Origin: GN02-872 sp963518665
GTDB taxonomy: Bacteria; Patescibacteriota; Gracilibacteria; BD1-5; UBA6164
DNA: 36,145 nucleotides
Direction of reading: 5' to 3'
NCBI GenBank assembly: GCA_963518665.1
Contig: CAUQKR010000009.1
Span: forward strand, 1 to 36,145
Below the pieces are notes generated by a model, which had not been told where the DNA came from, made no database searches, and worked only from the letters and a program-made list of their open reading frames with translations. Of the stretch, positions 10,150-19,181 are shown in pieces; the first letter of the stretch is position 1; each line of letters starts with the position of its first letter. Position numbers and translations under genes: made by a program.

Positions 10150-10177
10150 TTGCAAAAATCAGAAAAAAAGATAAAAT
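10150..10177 (+). promoter_or_regulatory. Promoter of rpsA
   Basis: TTGCAA, 16-bp spacer, TAAAAT. The leader to the ATG is about 125 nt. Confidence 0.6.
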
Positions 10178-10246
10178 GCAAGGGCATAATTTTTGCTAAC
10201 AAATAATATTACTTAGTTTTTTATAAAGTATTATTTTAAAAATTAA

Positions 10247-10300
10247 AATGGTATTGTATAAGAATTCAAGTTCTTATTTGTATTTTATTTATTAACCATT
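10247..10300 (+). promoter_or_regulatory. Structured 5' leader of rpsA, possible S1 autoregulatory element
   Basis: AATGGT (10247-10252) pairs with ACCATT (10295-10300), enclosing a hairpin of ATAAGAA and TTCTTAT with loop TTCAAG. It ends 7 nt before the ATG, where a ribosomal-protein leader could control initiation. No Shine-Dalgarno sequence is present. The regulation is inference. Confidence 0.45.
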
Positions 10301-10307
10301 CTTTATT

Positions 10308-11417
10308 ATGACAAATAAAGATTTAGCTCTGTTTGAAGAGTTATTTATGGCATCTCCTGAAATTAAATACCCAAAACAAGGAGAAGTTATTTCTGGTACA
10401 ATTGTAAAAATTGAGAAAAAAAACATTTTAGTAAATGTTAACAATCAATTTACAGGTTTAGTTGTATCAAAAGAAGTTTGAAACACTGTTGATTTAAATG
10501 AATTACAACCAGGTCAAGCAATTGAAGTTATGGTTTTAGGTGATTCAGTTGAAAGAGGTTTGTTAATTTTATCATTAAAAAGAGCAAATCAAATTAAAAA
10601 TCTTACAAATCTTACAAAATATCATACAAGTAGTGAAATCATTACTGTTAGACCAACTGAAGCAAATAAATGAGGTCTTTTGGTTGATATTGACGGTTTA
10701 AAATGATTTATACCAGTTTCACAATTAACTCCATTACACTATCCAAGAGTTGAAGGTGCTGATCCAGAAAAAATTCTTGCTCACCTTGACAGTTTAGTTG
10801 GACAACCATTTAAAGTAAGGGTTATAAATGTTGATGAAGATGGTAAAAAAATCATTTTCTCTGAAAAAGCTGCTATTGAAGAAAATAGAGAAAAAGCTCT
10901 ATCAACTTTAAAAGAAGGAGATATTATTGAATGAGTAATTTCATGAATTTTATCTTATGGTTTATTTGTAACTTTTGATGGTTTAGAAGGTCTTGTTCAC
11001 GTTTCTGAAATTGATTGGGGACATGTTACAAATCCAAGTAAATTTGCAAAAGTTGGTATGAAAGTAAAAGTAAAAGTTATTGGACTTGATTCTGAAAAAA
11101 TTTCACTTTCTATCAAAAGATTAAAAGAAAATCCATGGGATACTCTTGCTAAAAAATACAAATTAGGTGATACTATAACTGCTCCTATCTCTAGAATTTC
11201 TAAATTTGGTGCATTTATGGATTTAGAAGGTGGAATCCAAGGTTTGATTCACTTATCTGAAATTTCTCACGGAGTTGTAAAAGATATTAGAGATCACATT
11301 AAAGTTTGAGAAGAAATCCAAGCAAAAATTATTAATTTTGAACCAGAGAAAAAAAGAATTGGTTTATCATTAAAAGCTTTACAAGAAGCTCCTGCTGAGG
11401 AAGCTAAAGCTGAATAA
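10308..11417 (+). CDS. rpsA: 30S ribosomal protein S1, four S1 domains
   Basis: 369 residues. Four OB-fold S1 domains are seen, starting near residue 22 (QGEVISGTIVKIEKKNILVN), 108 (SSEIITVRPTEANKGGLLVD), 198 (EGDIIEGVISGILSYGLFVT) and 284 (LGDTITAPISRISKFGAFMD). Domains three and four end in the classic LVHVSEI and LIHLSEIS motifs. S1 binds mRNA on the 30S subunit and aids initiation on leaders without strong Shine-Dalgarno sequences, which suits the many such genes here. Most glycines are GGT or GGA and six are TGA. It precedes rpsB by 123 bp; co-transcription is possible. Confidence 0.95.
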
Positions 11418-11479
11418 TTTTATTTATATAAAAACAAAATATTTTTGGGAAGTTTAAAAAAACACAGAAATATTTACTA

Positions 11480-11515
11480 AAGGCATCCTTGATTTATTTT
11501 TAATAAATATGCCTT
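11480..11515 (+). promoter_or_regulatory. Bulged hairpin in the rpsB leader, possible S2 autoregulatory element
   Basis: AAGGCAT (11480-11486) pairs with ATGCCTT (11509-11515), and ATTTATT (11492-11498) with AATAAAT (11502-11508). Only CCTTG (11487-11491) is left as a bulge. It lies 25 nt before the ATG. Not a terminator: no T-run follows. The shape suggests a protein-binding leader. Confidence 0.5.
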
Positions 11516-11540
11516 GAATATTATTTAATTTAAAGGAAAA

Positions 11541-12311
11541 ATGGAAAAAAAATCTTTAAACACTATGTTTGAACATTTATTACACATTGGTAATAAAACA
11601 AATTTTTGGAATGCTAAAATGAGACCTTATATTTATGGTTCAGTAAATGGTATCCATGTTATAAATTTAGTAGAAACTGCTAAAAAATTAGAAGAAGTTA
11701 AAGCTGAATTAAAAGAATTAACTGCTTCTGGTAAAAAAATTCTTTTTGTTGGTACAAAATTACAAGCTAAAGATGCTGTTGCAAAATTAGCTTCAGAGAC
11801 AGGAAATTACTATGTTTCTGATAAATGGGTACCTGGTTTATTAACAAACTTTGATACAATCAAAAAAAGAATTAGCACTTACTTAAAATTATTAAAAGAT
11901 TCTGAAACAGGTGCTTTAGATGTTTTAACAAAAAAAGAAAAAGCTGCTAAATTATTAGAACTTGAAAAATTACACAAAGCTTACAGCTGAGTAAAAGAAA
12001 TGAAAAGAATTCCAGAAATACTTTTTGTAGTTGATGGGGTTTTTGAAAAACAAGCTATTAGAGAAGCTAATGCTTTAAAATTAAAAACTTTTGCAGTTTT
12101 AAATACAAACTGAGATGACACTGTTGTTGATAATTGTATTCCTGCAAATACAAACTCTGTAAAATCAGTAGAATTTTTAATGGATGAATTAAATTCTTCT
12201 ATTGTAAAAACTTCTAGACCTACAGAAGCAAAAGTAAGAAAAGTTTCTGACAAAGCTCCAGCTAGAAAACCAGCTGTTAAAAGAGTAAAAAAAGAAGAAA
12301 CTGAAAAATAA
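11541..12311 (+). CDS. rpsB: 30S ribosomal protein S2
   Basis: 256 residues, the family's usual length. Clear S2 motifs: MFEHLLHIGNKTNFWNAKM, MRPYIYGSVNGIHVINL, KKILFVGTKLQAKDAV, KWVPGLLTNFDTI, PEILFVVDGVFEKQAIREA and VDNCIPANTNSVKSVEF. The C-terminal ~35 residues are a Lys-rich tail. The ATG follows AAAGGA by 4 bases, one of the few genes in the window with a recognisable ribosome binding site. Only two TGA glycine codons (SGVK and NGDD) are used; the rest are GGN. The order rpsB then tsf is the usual bacterial one, here with a membrane-protein gene in between. Confidence 0.97.
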
Positions 12312-12318
12312 AAAAAAT

Positions 12319-12346
12319 TTGTAAAAATCAAAAAAATAAATATAAT
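12319..12346 (+). promoter_or_regulatory. Promoter for the Tic20-like gene and tsf
   Basis: TTGTAA, 16-bp spacer, TATAAT. The -10 box lies in the left arm of the hairpin that follows rpsB. Confidence 0.6.
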
Positions 12347-12374
12347 AAGGAATAGTTAAATATTATTCCTTATT
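12344..12374 (+). terminator. Hairpin after rpsB, weak terminator
   Basis: AATAAGGAATA pairs with TATTCCTTATT (11 bp). The T-run after it is interrupted, so termination of rpsB may be partial. Confidence 0.5.
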
Positions 12375-12383
12375 ATTTCTAAA

Positions 12384-12677
12384 ATGGAAGAAAATAGAAA
12401 GAGTGATAGAGTAAAAAATGCTCTGTGTTTTGTACCTTTTTTCCCTATTTTTATATATGTAGTAGAGAAGAAAAAGACAGATAGAATCTCTAAAAATCTT
12501 TTTTATGCAGTATGTTTATTTATATTATTTATATTGCTTTGAATAATTTTTAGAAGTTTCTGGTTAGCTCTTCTATTGTATTTATGAATTTCTTGATTTT
12601 TTTGATATAAATCATATAATTGAGAAGATTTAGATATTGATTTTTTAGATAATTTTTTGAATAAATATAAAAAATAA
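12384..12677 (+). CDS. Tic20/DUF4870-like small membrane protein
   Basis: 97 residues. A charged start (MEENRKSDRVKNAL) is followed by hydrophobic segments at about 17-27, 39-55 and 57-75, and an acidic C-terminus (GEDLDIDFLDNFLNKYKK). The pattern FVPFFPIFIYVVEKKKTDRISKNLF resembles the PLLG-then-charged-loop signature of DUF4870/Tic20-like proteins, whose bacterial function is unknown. Several core glycines are TGA, unlike the flanking rpsB and tsf. It lies 24 bp before tsf and probably shares its transcript. Family call moderate. Confidence 0.6.
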
Positions 12678-12701
12678 TTTTAATTTTTAATTTCTGATAA
12701 A

Positions 12702-13487
12702 ATGGCAATTACAGCTGCTCAAATTAAAGAATTAAGAGAAATTACAGGGATCGGTATGATGGAATGTAAAAAAGCTCTTGAAGAAACAAATGGTGATATG
12801 GACCAAGCTATTGAATTACTTAGAAAAAGAGGTTTAGCTAAAGCTGCAAAAAAAGCTGATAGAGAAACTTTTGAAGGTGGTTTAAGAATAGTTGTTGAAG
12901 GAAATAAAGCTTATGTTGTTTCTGTTTCTTGTGAAACTGATTTCTTAGCAAATTCAGACAGATTTAAAACTATGTTAGCTGATGTTGTTGAATTCTTAAA
13001 AAATAATGGAGCTGATTCAAAAGAAGCTGCTCAAGAATTTATCAATAAAAATTATACTTTAGAAATGGGAGAAAATTTACAAGTTTCTCACTATGAAATT
13101 TTTGAAGGTGATGTTTTAGCTCCATATGTTCACTCAAATTCTAAATTAGCTGCTTTGGTTATTGCTAAAGCTGGAACTGATGTAGAAAAAGCTAAACAAG
13201 TTGCTATGCATGTTACTGCTGCAAATCCAGAATATTTATCTGCTGATGATATTTCTGAAGAAGTTGTTGCTAAAGAAAAAAATATTCAATTAGAAATTAT
13301 GAAAAATGACCCAAAAATGGGAAATAAACCAGATGATGTTTTATTAAAAATTATTGAAGGTAAAATGGGAAAATTTAAATCAGAAATTTCTTTATTGGAA
13401 CAAGATTTTGTTATTGATCCAAGTGTAAAAGTTAAAAACTTTATTGGAGAAAATAATATCGTTTCTTTTAAAAGATTCAGTATATAA
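12702..13487 (+). CDS. tsf: Elongation factor Ts
   Basis: 261 residues. The N-terminal UBA-like domain AQIKELREITGIGMMECKKA is followed by ALEETNGDMDQAIELLRKRG and the nucleotide-exchange motif SCETDFLANSDRF (usual form NCETDFVARN). The dimerisation-like core has AMHVTAANPEYLSADDI. EF-Ts recycles EF-Tu-GDP. It contains no TGA codon: all its glycines are GGN, in contrast to most genes here, which suggests UGA is avoided in heavily translated messages. There is no Shine-Dalgarno sequence (leader TTTCTGATAAA). A hairpin (AGAGGAC with GTCCTC, 13492-13508) lies between the stop and tRNA-Trp. Confidence 0.97.
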   Translation: MAITAAQIKELREITGIGMMECKKALEETNGDMDQAIELLRKRGLAKAAKKADRETFEGGLRIVVEGNKAYVVSVSCETDFLANSDRFKTMLADVVEFLKNNGADSKEAAQEFINKNYTLEMGENLQVSHYEIFEGDVLAPYVHSNSKLAALVIAKAGTDVEKAKQVAMHVTAANPEYLSADDISEEVVAKEKNIQLEIMKNDPKMGNKPDDVLLKIIEGKMGKFKSEISLLEQDFVIDPSVKVKNFIGENNIVSFKRFSI

Positions 13488-13512
13488 TAAAAGAGGACTT
13501 TTGTCCTCATAT

Positions 13513-13587
13513 ACCTCCATAGTTAAACGGCTATAATTCAGGACTCCAAATCCTGCGTCCTAGGTTCGACTCCTAGTGGGGGTGCCA
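13513..13587 (+). tRNA. tRNA-Trp (anticodon CCA)
   Basis: 75 nt with encoded CCA. Acceptor ACCTCCA pairs with TGGGGGT (including G-T pairs), discriminator G. Anticodon arm CAGGA-CTCCAAA-TCCTG gives anticodon CCA; T arm CTAGG-TTCGACT-CCTAG. A CCA anticodon reads UGG but not UGA, in line with UGA not being tryptophan here. Confidence 0.93.
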
Positions 13588-13600
13588 TCTAGAACTAATA

Positions 13601-13630
13601 AAAAGAGTTTGATTATCAAACTCTTTTTTA
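13601..13630 (+). terminator. Terminator after tRNA-Trp
   Basis: AAAAGAGTTTGA pairs with TCAAACTCTTTT over a TTA loop, followed by T's. Confidence 0.9.
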
Positions 13631-13654
13631 TATTTTTAATAATGAAATAAAATA

Positions 13655-13712
13655 AAAAGTCTATCTGGTTCTAATTCTTAATTGAATAAGATGATAACCA
13701 AGTAGAACTTTT
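13655..13712 (-). terminator. Long interrupted hairpin, probable tsaE terminator
   Basis: Nested pairs AAAAGT/ACTTTT, CTA/TAG, GGTT/AACC and TCTTA/TAAGA with internal loops, apical loop ATTGAA. On the minus strand it is followed by a T-rich run, so it probably ends the tsaE transcript. Confidence 0.5.
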
Positions 13713-13751
13713 AAAATTTTATTTAAAAATTTCATAAAAATCAAGAAAAAT

Positions 13752-14150
13752 TTATTTTTTACAAATTATTTCTATTTCTCTTTCATTTTCATTTTCAGTT
13801 TTTCTTAAAAAAATTTCTATATCAGGAGAATAATATTTTTCAATTATATCGGGCCATTCTATAAGAATAACTCAACTATTGTTATCTAAAATTTCTTCAG
13901 CTCAAATCGCAAAAAATTCATTATAATTTGATATTCTATACAAATCAAAATGATAATTATTTTCATATTTGTTATAATATGTATAAGTTGGAGAAGTTAT
14001 TTCTTCATCTATTTTTAAAATATTATTTAAAATATGTTTTGAAAGGGTTGTTTTACCAGCTCATAAATCTCATCTTAAAAAAATTATTGAAGGAGAATTT
14101 ATTTCTAGCTCTAAAGATTTTATATTTTCTAAATTATATATTTTTTTCAT
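13752..14150 (-). CDS. tsaE: tRNA threonylcarbamoyladenosine biosynthesis ATPase TsaE
   Basis: 132 residues, close to the family norm. It has the Walker A GDLGAGKTTLSK (G27-T34), then SPTYTYYNKYE, HFDLYRISNYNEF and LIEWPDIIEKYY, all diagnostic TsaE motifs. TsaE drives the TsaB-TsaD complex that makes t6A37 in tRNAs reading ANN codons. Two of the three conserved glycines in the P-loop region are TGA. The gene is alone on the minus strand, divergent from the STAS gene, with 82 bp between the starts. No Shine-Dalgarno sequence. Confidence 0.95.
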
Positions 14151-14177
14151 TTTATTATAAAAAATTAGTTAAAAAAT

Positions 14178-14206
14178 TTGCATAAATTTAAAAAATATTT
14201 TATAAT
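14178..14206 (+). promoter_or_regulatory. Promoter of the STAS gene
   Basis: TTGCAT, 17-bp spacer, TATAAT, 26 bp before the ATG. Confidence 0.6.
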
Positions 14207-14232
14207 TTAACTATATTTAATTTTATAAATTT

Positions 14233-14592
14233 ATGTTGTTTATGGAAACACTTGTAAAAATAGAAAAAACTGAAACAAATGGAATTATGATTTTTGAATT
14301 TTCTGGAGAATTGGATGAAACAAATGCAGATAAAACTTTTAAAGATATTTATACTGATATTGGGGATTTTAAAAATAAAAAAATTATTTTTAAAATGACA
14401 AATTTAAAATATATAAATTCTAAATCTATCGGTTATATTGCAGATGTTTTCTCAAATATCGAAGAAAATGAAAGTCAAATGTATATTTCAAATTGTACAG
14501 AATGAGTAAAAGATATTTTAGAACTTGTATGAATTACTCAAATTGTTCCAACTGTAGATGATGTTTCAGAAGCTATTACAGCAATGTCTTAA
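14233..14592 (+). CDS. STAS-domain protein (anti-sigma-factor antagonist type)
   Basis: 119 residues forming a single STAS domain: MIFEFSGELDETNADKTFKD at the N-terminus, then KKIIFKMTNLKYINSKSIGY, where the SpoIIAA phosphoserine loop (usually DSSGLG) reads NSKSIG. The C-terminal helix region ends GITQIVPTVDDVSEAIT. Such proteins act in partner-switching, released or bound by phosphorylation at this serine. No anti-sigma kinase or phosphatase is near, so the partner is unknown. A second ATG at 14242 (METLV) is also possible. A single-gene transcript with its own promoter and terminator. Confidence 0.85.
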
Positions 14593-14601
14593 TAAAAAAT
14601 T

Positions 14602-14630
14602 AAATCTCTTTTTAAAGGGATTTTTATTTT
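14602..14630 (+). terminator. Terminator of the STAS gene
   Basis: AAATCTCTTT pairs with AAAGGGATTT (one G-T pair), followed by TTTATTTT. Confidence 0.8.
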
Positions 14631-14663
14631 ACTTATTTTATACAAAGTTAAAAAAAAATCAAC

Positions 14664-14691
14664 TTGAAAAAAATAAAAAAAATCTTATAAT
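14664..14691 (+). promoter_or_regulatory. Promoter of the sugar transferase gene
   Basis: TTGAAA, 16-bp spacer, TATAAT, 35 bp before the ATG. Confidence 0.65.
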
Positions 14692-14726
14692 TTGAAGTAA
14701 AAAGTATTTGATTTTGATAAAAATTT

Positions 14727-16202
14727 ATGAAAAAACACGATATTTTTTTATGAGCTATTAGACTTCCACTGGACTTTATTATCATTTTTTCAACATTTTT
14801 TTTAGCTCGTGAAATAAGACTTATTGACAATTTTTTGCTTAGGCCAGCAAAAACGATCACAACTGACGCTTTATTTTGGTTTGCACTTTTTTGAAGTACT
14901 CTTTTTGTTATCACTTTTTCTATACATTGACTTTATTTTATAAAAAATAATTCTGCAAAAGTTCAAGAATTTTTAAAAATTATTTTGTATAGTTTTTATT
15001 GGTTCATTTTTTTCTCGTTTTTTGTTTATGCTTGAAATGGAATAATTTACAAAACAGAAATTCCAAGACTTATTTCTTGAGTAACTTTTTTGATTTGAAC
15101 AGTTTTGATTATTTTAGAAAGAATTATTTTAAATCAAGTTGAATATTTTTTAACCAAGAAATGATATTTAAGTAGAAAAAATATTTTGCTTATAAATAAT
15201 AAAAAATATGAAGAAATAAAAGAAATAATAAAAAATATAAAACTTAGTAAAAGTTATAAAATTATTTGATATTCAAACTCTTCAAAAGTAGAAAATCTTA
15301 TAAAAATTCCTTATTTATGAGATTTTTCGAAAATACAAAAAAAATTTGAAAATAGAGAAATTGATGAAATTTTATATATTGATAGTAATTTTTGAAAAAA
15401 AGAATTAAAATGAATTTGGGAATTATCACGTATTTTTTGAGTAAATTATAATTATGTTACAAATTCTTTTGATGTGACAAAAACAAATACAACTTTGTCT
15501 TTTATAAACAGTATTCCTGTTATAGAGATAAAAAATACTCCTTTAAATTCTTGGTCAAAAATTTTTAAAAGAATTTTTGATTTTTTTGCTTGAATAATTT
15601 GAATTTTGATTTTCTCACCGATTTTTATTATTGTATCAATTTTGATAAAAATTGAGGACCCAAAGTGACCAGTTATTTATAAAAATAAAAGAATTTGACA
15701 AGATTGAAAAATTTTTAATTTGTTCAAATTTAGGTATATGAAATGGGAATTTTGTACAAAAGATGCTTATAATCACATTGTTGATAATAAAGCCTTGGAA
15801 TACGAAAAAGAGCTGATAAAAAATAGTTCTACTAGAAAATGACCACTGTACAAAATAAAAGATGATCCAAGAAAAACAAAAATTTGAGCTTTTATAGAAA
15901 AGTATTCTATTGATGAGTTACCACAATTTTTTAACTTAATTTTATGAAATATGAGTTTAGTTTGACCTAGACCTCATCAACCAAGAGAAGTTGAAAAATA
16001 CACTATTGAGCAAAAAAGGCTTTTGACAATAAAACCTGGAATTACTTGAATGGCTCAAGTAAACTGAAGAGAAAATAATGATTTTGAAAAAGAAGCTGAA
16101 TTTGATATTTTTTATATAGAAAATTGGTCAATGATGCTTGATTTTAAAATAATTATAAAAACTTTTTCAGTTGTTTTATCCAGAGCTTTTAGAAAAAAAT
16201 AA
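14727..16202 (+). CDS. Polyprenyl-phosphate sugar-1-phosphate transferase (WbaP/PglC superfamily)
   Basis: 491 residues. Four to five membrane segments lie in the first ~145 residues, then a Rossmann-like region (KNILLINNKKYEEIKEI). The catalytic domain starts near residue 277 with a reentrant membrane helix (RIFDFFAGIIGILIFSPIFI). It continues with GPVIYKNKRIGQDGKIFNLF, KFRYMKW, FIEKYSIDELPQFFNLILGN, MSLVGPRPHQPREVEKY and KPGITGMAQVNGREN. These are the classic motifs of enzymes that load the first sugar phosphate onto undecaprenyl phosphate for surface polysaccharide or glycoprotein synthesis. The sugar is not readable. Many motif glycines are TGA. Confidence 0.93.
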
Positions 16203-16225
16203 TTTAATAATTTATAAATTTAAGA

Positions 16226-17665
16226 ATGTCTTTTTTAATATATTTTATTTCATTTTTAGAGTGATTTACAACTCTTTCTATAGAAATAATAGCAATCAGA
16301 AGATTTACACCGATAATCGGTACAAATTCGATTTCTACTTCAATAATTTTATGAGTTATACTTTTAGCTCTTTCTTATTGATATTATATTTGATGAAAAA
16401 ATACACAAAATAAAACGGAAAAATTTTTGATAAAAAAAATAATTTTTAACCTAGTTTTTGCATCATTTTATTATTTATTTTTTACTTTTGTTTTTGATAA
16501 AATAATTTTAGAATTATTGATTGAAAAACTTAGTTATTTTTGGGCTATTTTAATAACTTCTTTTATTTTATTTTTTGTTCCAGTATTTTTTGCAAGTCAA
16601 ACAATTCCGTTACTTTCAGAAGTTTTGAGGGGAAATAATACTTGAGAAAAAGTTTGAAAATTATTATTTTTCTCTACTGTTGGGTCATTTTTAGGTTCTG
16701 TTTCGACTTCAAGTTTATTTTTTGCAATTATTTGAGTTTATAAAACAAGTATTTTAAATTCTTTTATTTTGAGCTTTTTAGCACTTATTTTGAGTATTTA
16801 TATAATTAAAGAACATAAAAAAATTTGAGTTTCATCAGTGATTTGATTTTTTCTTTTTGTTTTAAGTTTTTTTATGATTTATGTAAAAGAAAATATAGCT
16901 GAAAATATTTTGTATAAAACTGCAAATTCATATCAAGATATTCAAGTTGTAAATTTGAGTGAAAATAGGAGGATTTTTGCTTTAAATTGATGATTTTCTT
17001 CATGAATCGATTTAGATACAAAAGAAAGTTTTTTTAATTATATAAAGGAAATTAAAAAAAATATTTTGGAGAATAAATCTGAAAATAAAAAAGTTTTAGT
17101 TATAGGTTGAGCTTGATTTACACTTCCACAAGAATTGTCAAAAGAAAAGAATATTAATGAAATAGATGTTGTTGATGTAGATTGAAGTTTGAAAGATATT
17201 TCTGAAAAATATTTTTTACAAGAAAAATTGAGTAAAAAGATAAATTTTATAGTTGAACCTTCAAGATATTTTTTAAATAATGCAATTAAAAATAAAAAAA
17301 TTTATGATGAAGTTGTTATTGATATTTATGTTTGAAAAAGCTTACCAAGTCAAACTTTGACTTTAGAATTTTTTCAAAAAGTAAATAAAATTTGAAAAAA
17401 TATTTATTTAAATATTATAACTGATAGAGAACTAAAAACAGATTTTTCAAAAAAATTATTTAATACAATGACAAATTGATTTTCTGAACTTTACTTTAAA
17501 CCAGAAATTTATGAAAATTTGTGAGAAGAAAATTATTTAACAAATGTGGTTGTAACAAATAAAAAACTTGATTTTTATAGTGAATATATTTTTGAGAAAA
17601 ATTTTTGAATTTATACTGATGATAAACATTCTATAGAATTAGATATTTTCAAAAGGTGATTGTAA
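16226..17665 (+). CDS. Membrane-anchored spermidine-synthase-like protein
   Basis: 479 residues. The N-terminal ~230 residues carry about seven membrane segments beginning LEGFTTLSIEIIAIRRFTPI, then GVILLALSYGYYIGGK, the pattern of fused transporter-like/spermidine-synthase proteins. The soluble C-terminal part has the nucleotide-binding loop VLVIGGAGFTLPQELS, the acidic VVDVDGSLKDIS, and VVIDIYVGKSLPSQTLTLEF, which corresponds to the catalytic-Asp region of aminopropyltransferases. Whether it makes a polyamine is not established for these fusions. It starts 24 bp after the sugar transferase stop and is probably co-transcribed. The start at 16226 only emerges when TGA is read as glycine. A shared terminator follows. 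Confidence 0.82.
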
Positions 17666-17672
17666 AACAAAA

Positions 17673-17700
17673 AAAAATCTAGAATTTTCTAGATTTTTTT
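17673..17700. terminator. Bidirectional terminator between convergent genes
   Basis: AAAATCTAGAA pairs with TTCTAGATTTT, with an A-tract on the left and a T-tract on the right. It has the same TCTAGA core as the terminator at 352-379. Confidence 0.85.
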
Positions 17701-17701
17701 A

Positions 17702-19081
17702 TTAAGCTTTTTTTCATTTAAAGAATAAAAACATTCAAGCAAAGAATAATGAAATAATTAAAATTATAAGCATTTCTGGTCAAGTTTTGATTTTTGTTGG
17801 GTCTGACATTTCTCAAACATAAGCTCCATTTTCATCTTGTCCATTTGCTGAAACATAAAAATCATCATATTTTACTTTTTTACCTTCAATATTTACTTCA
17901 AATCTTGGTTCTGAAACAGTTGTAATCAAATCAAAAGTTCCAGATGAATTTTTTTTGTAAACATTATAAGAAATAGCTTTATCCAATTTATCCCAAGTAA
18001 GAATAGATTTTGTTTTTAATTCAACAAGTTTTAATCAAGTTATTTTTAAAGGATCTCTAATTGCTGCATTTAAATTACCAGTTGAAGTAGTTCAAGTATT
18101 TGATAAAGCAGCATTTAGTTCTTTTACTTTTAGTACTGCAACTCAAAGTTCATTTATTTTGTGTCCTAAATCATTTGATAAATTTACATCAACTTTATAA
18201 TTTCAAGCAGTTTTTGGTGCAAAAGAGTTTCATTTATAAACCCCAGCACTTTCTTCTTTTAAATTAATAATTGAGTCATTTACTACTACATTAGCATCTT
18301 TTAGTCAAGATTCTGTAATAAGTTCAATTGTATAAGGTCACTCTACAAAAACTTCTTCTGGTAAAATTTTTAAGCTTTTAATAGCTAAACTATTTGCTTG
18401 AACTTTTAAAAGTTTTTCACCAGTTTCTCAAATAACTTTTCAATCTGCATCTAAAATTTGGGCTTTTATTGTATTTTCTCAATTTTTTAGAGTTGTAACT
18501 TCTTTTTCAAAAACTCAGTTTGCATCAGAATTTACTTCAGATTCTTCAGTTTTATTTATAATAATTTTTACTTTATGATTTTTTTCTGTAGTTCATGAAA
18601 CTTTTACTTTTGTTTCAGAAATAGTTAATCAATTATCTGGAGATAAAATTTCAATATTTGATTTTGCTTTTACTCATTCTTCTGTAATTGTAACTTCAGC
18701 TTTTCATTGAATTTTATCATCATTTAAATCAACTACAGTTAAATCTTGTTTTCAAGCTTTTGTAAAAACAACTCAATTTTCAAATTTTACAGTTCATTGA
18801 TCTGAATCTTTAAATTGGTAAGTTGAGTCTTTTAAAACTGTAGGAAGTGTAACTTCAGCATTTGAGTAAGAAAAAATTAAAACATTTCAATTATAATTGT
18901 TTATTGTAGCTCAATTTTTATCTTTAGCTGTAATTTTTAAATCTAGAGCTTCTCAAACTTTTGCATTTGAAGGATTTAATTCAACTTCAAAACTTGCTAA
19001 ATCTGCAGCAAAAACACTCGGTAAAAATAGAATACTAGAAGTTAAAAAACTTAGTAATCAAAGTAGTAAACCTTTTCTCAT
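17702..19081 (-). CDS. Secreted Ig-like surface protein with C-terminal TGPE membrane anchor
   Basis: 459 residues. The signal peptide is MRKGLLLGLLSFLTSSILFL with a likely cut after VFA. A series of beta-sandwich domains follows: an Ig-like region (VELNPSNAKVGEALDLKITA), a middle domain (IEILSPDNGLTISETKVKVS), another (LKILPEEVFVEGPYTIELIT) and a fibronectin-III-like domain (LTWDKLDKAISYNVYKKNS). The C-terminus has a TGPE motif, a hydrophobic helix (MLIILIISLFFAGMFLFF) and a KGKKA tail, laid out like a sorting signal or simple anchor. It is probably a cell-surface or S-layer-type protein. A possible promoter is TTGAAA, 18 bp, TAAAAT (19108-19137). Confidence 0.78.
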
Positions 19082-19181
19082 AATGTAATATTATAATATT
19101 GTTAAAAATTTTAGCATATTCTATTCATTTTTTTCAAAAATAAAAGAGTTTTTTAATATTTTAACTGGACTATTTAAAAAT

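Noticed and set aside
16171..16413. Separate 80-residue ORF before the spermidine-synthase-like gene
   Set aside because: It is in another frame across the end of the sugar transferase and the true start of the next gene, whose frame continues through TGA codons from 16226.
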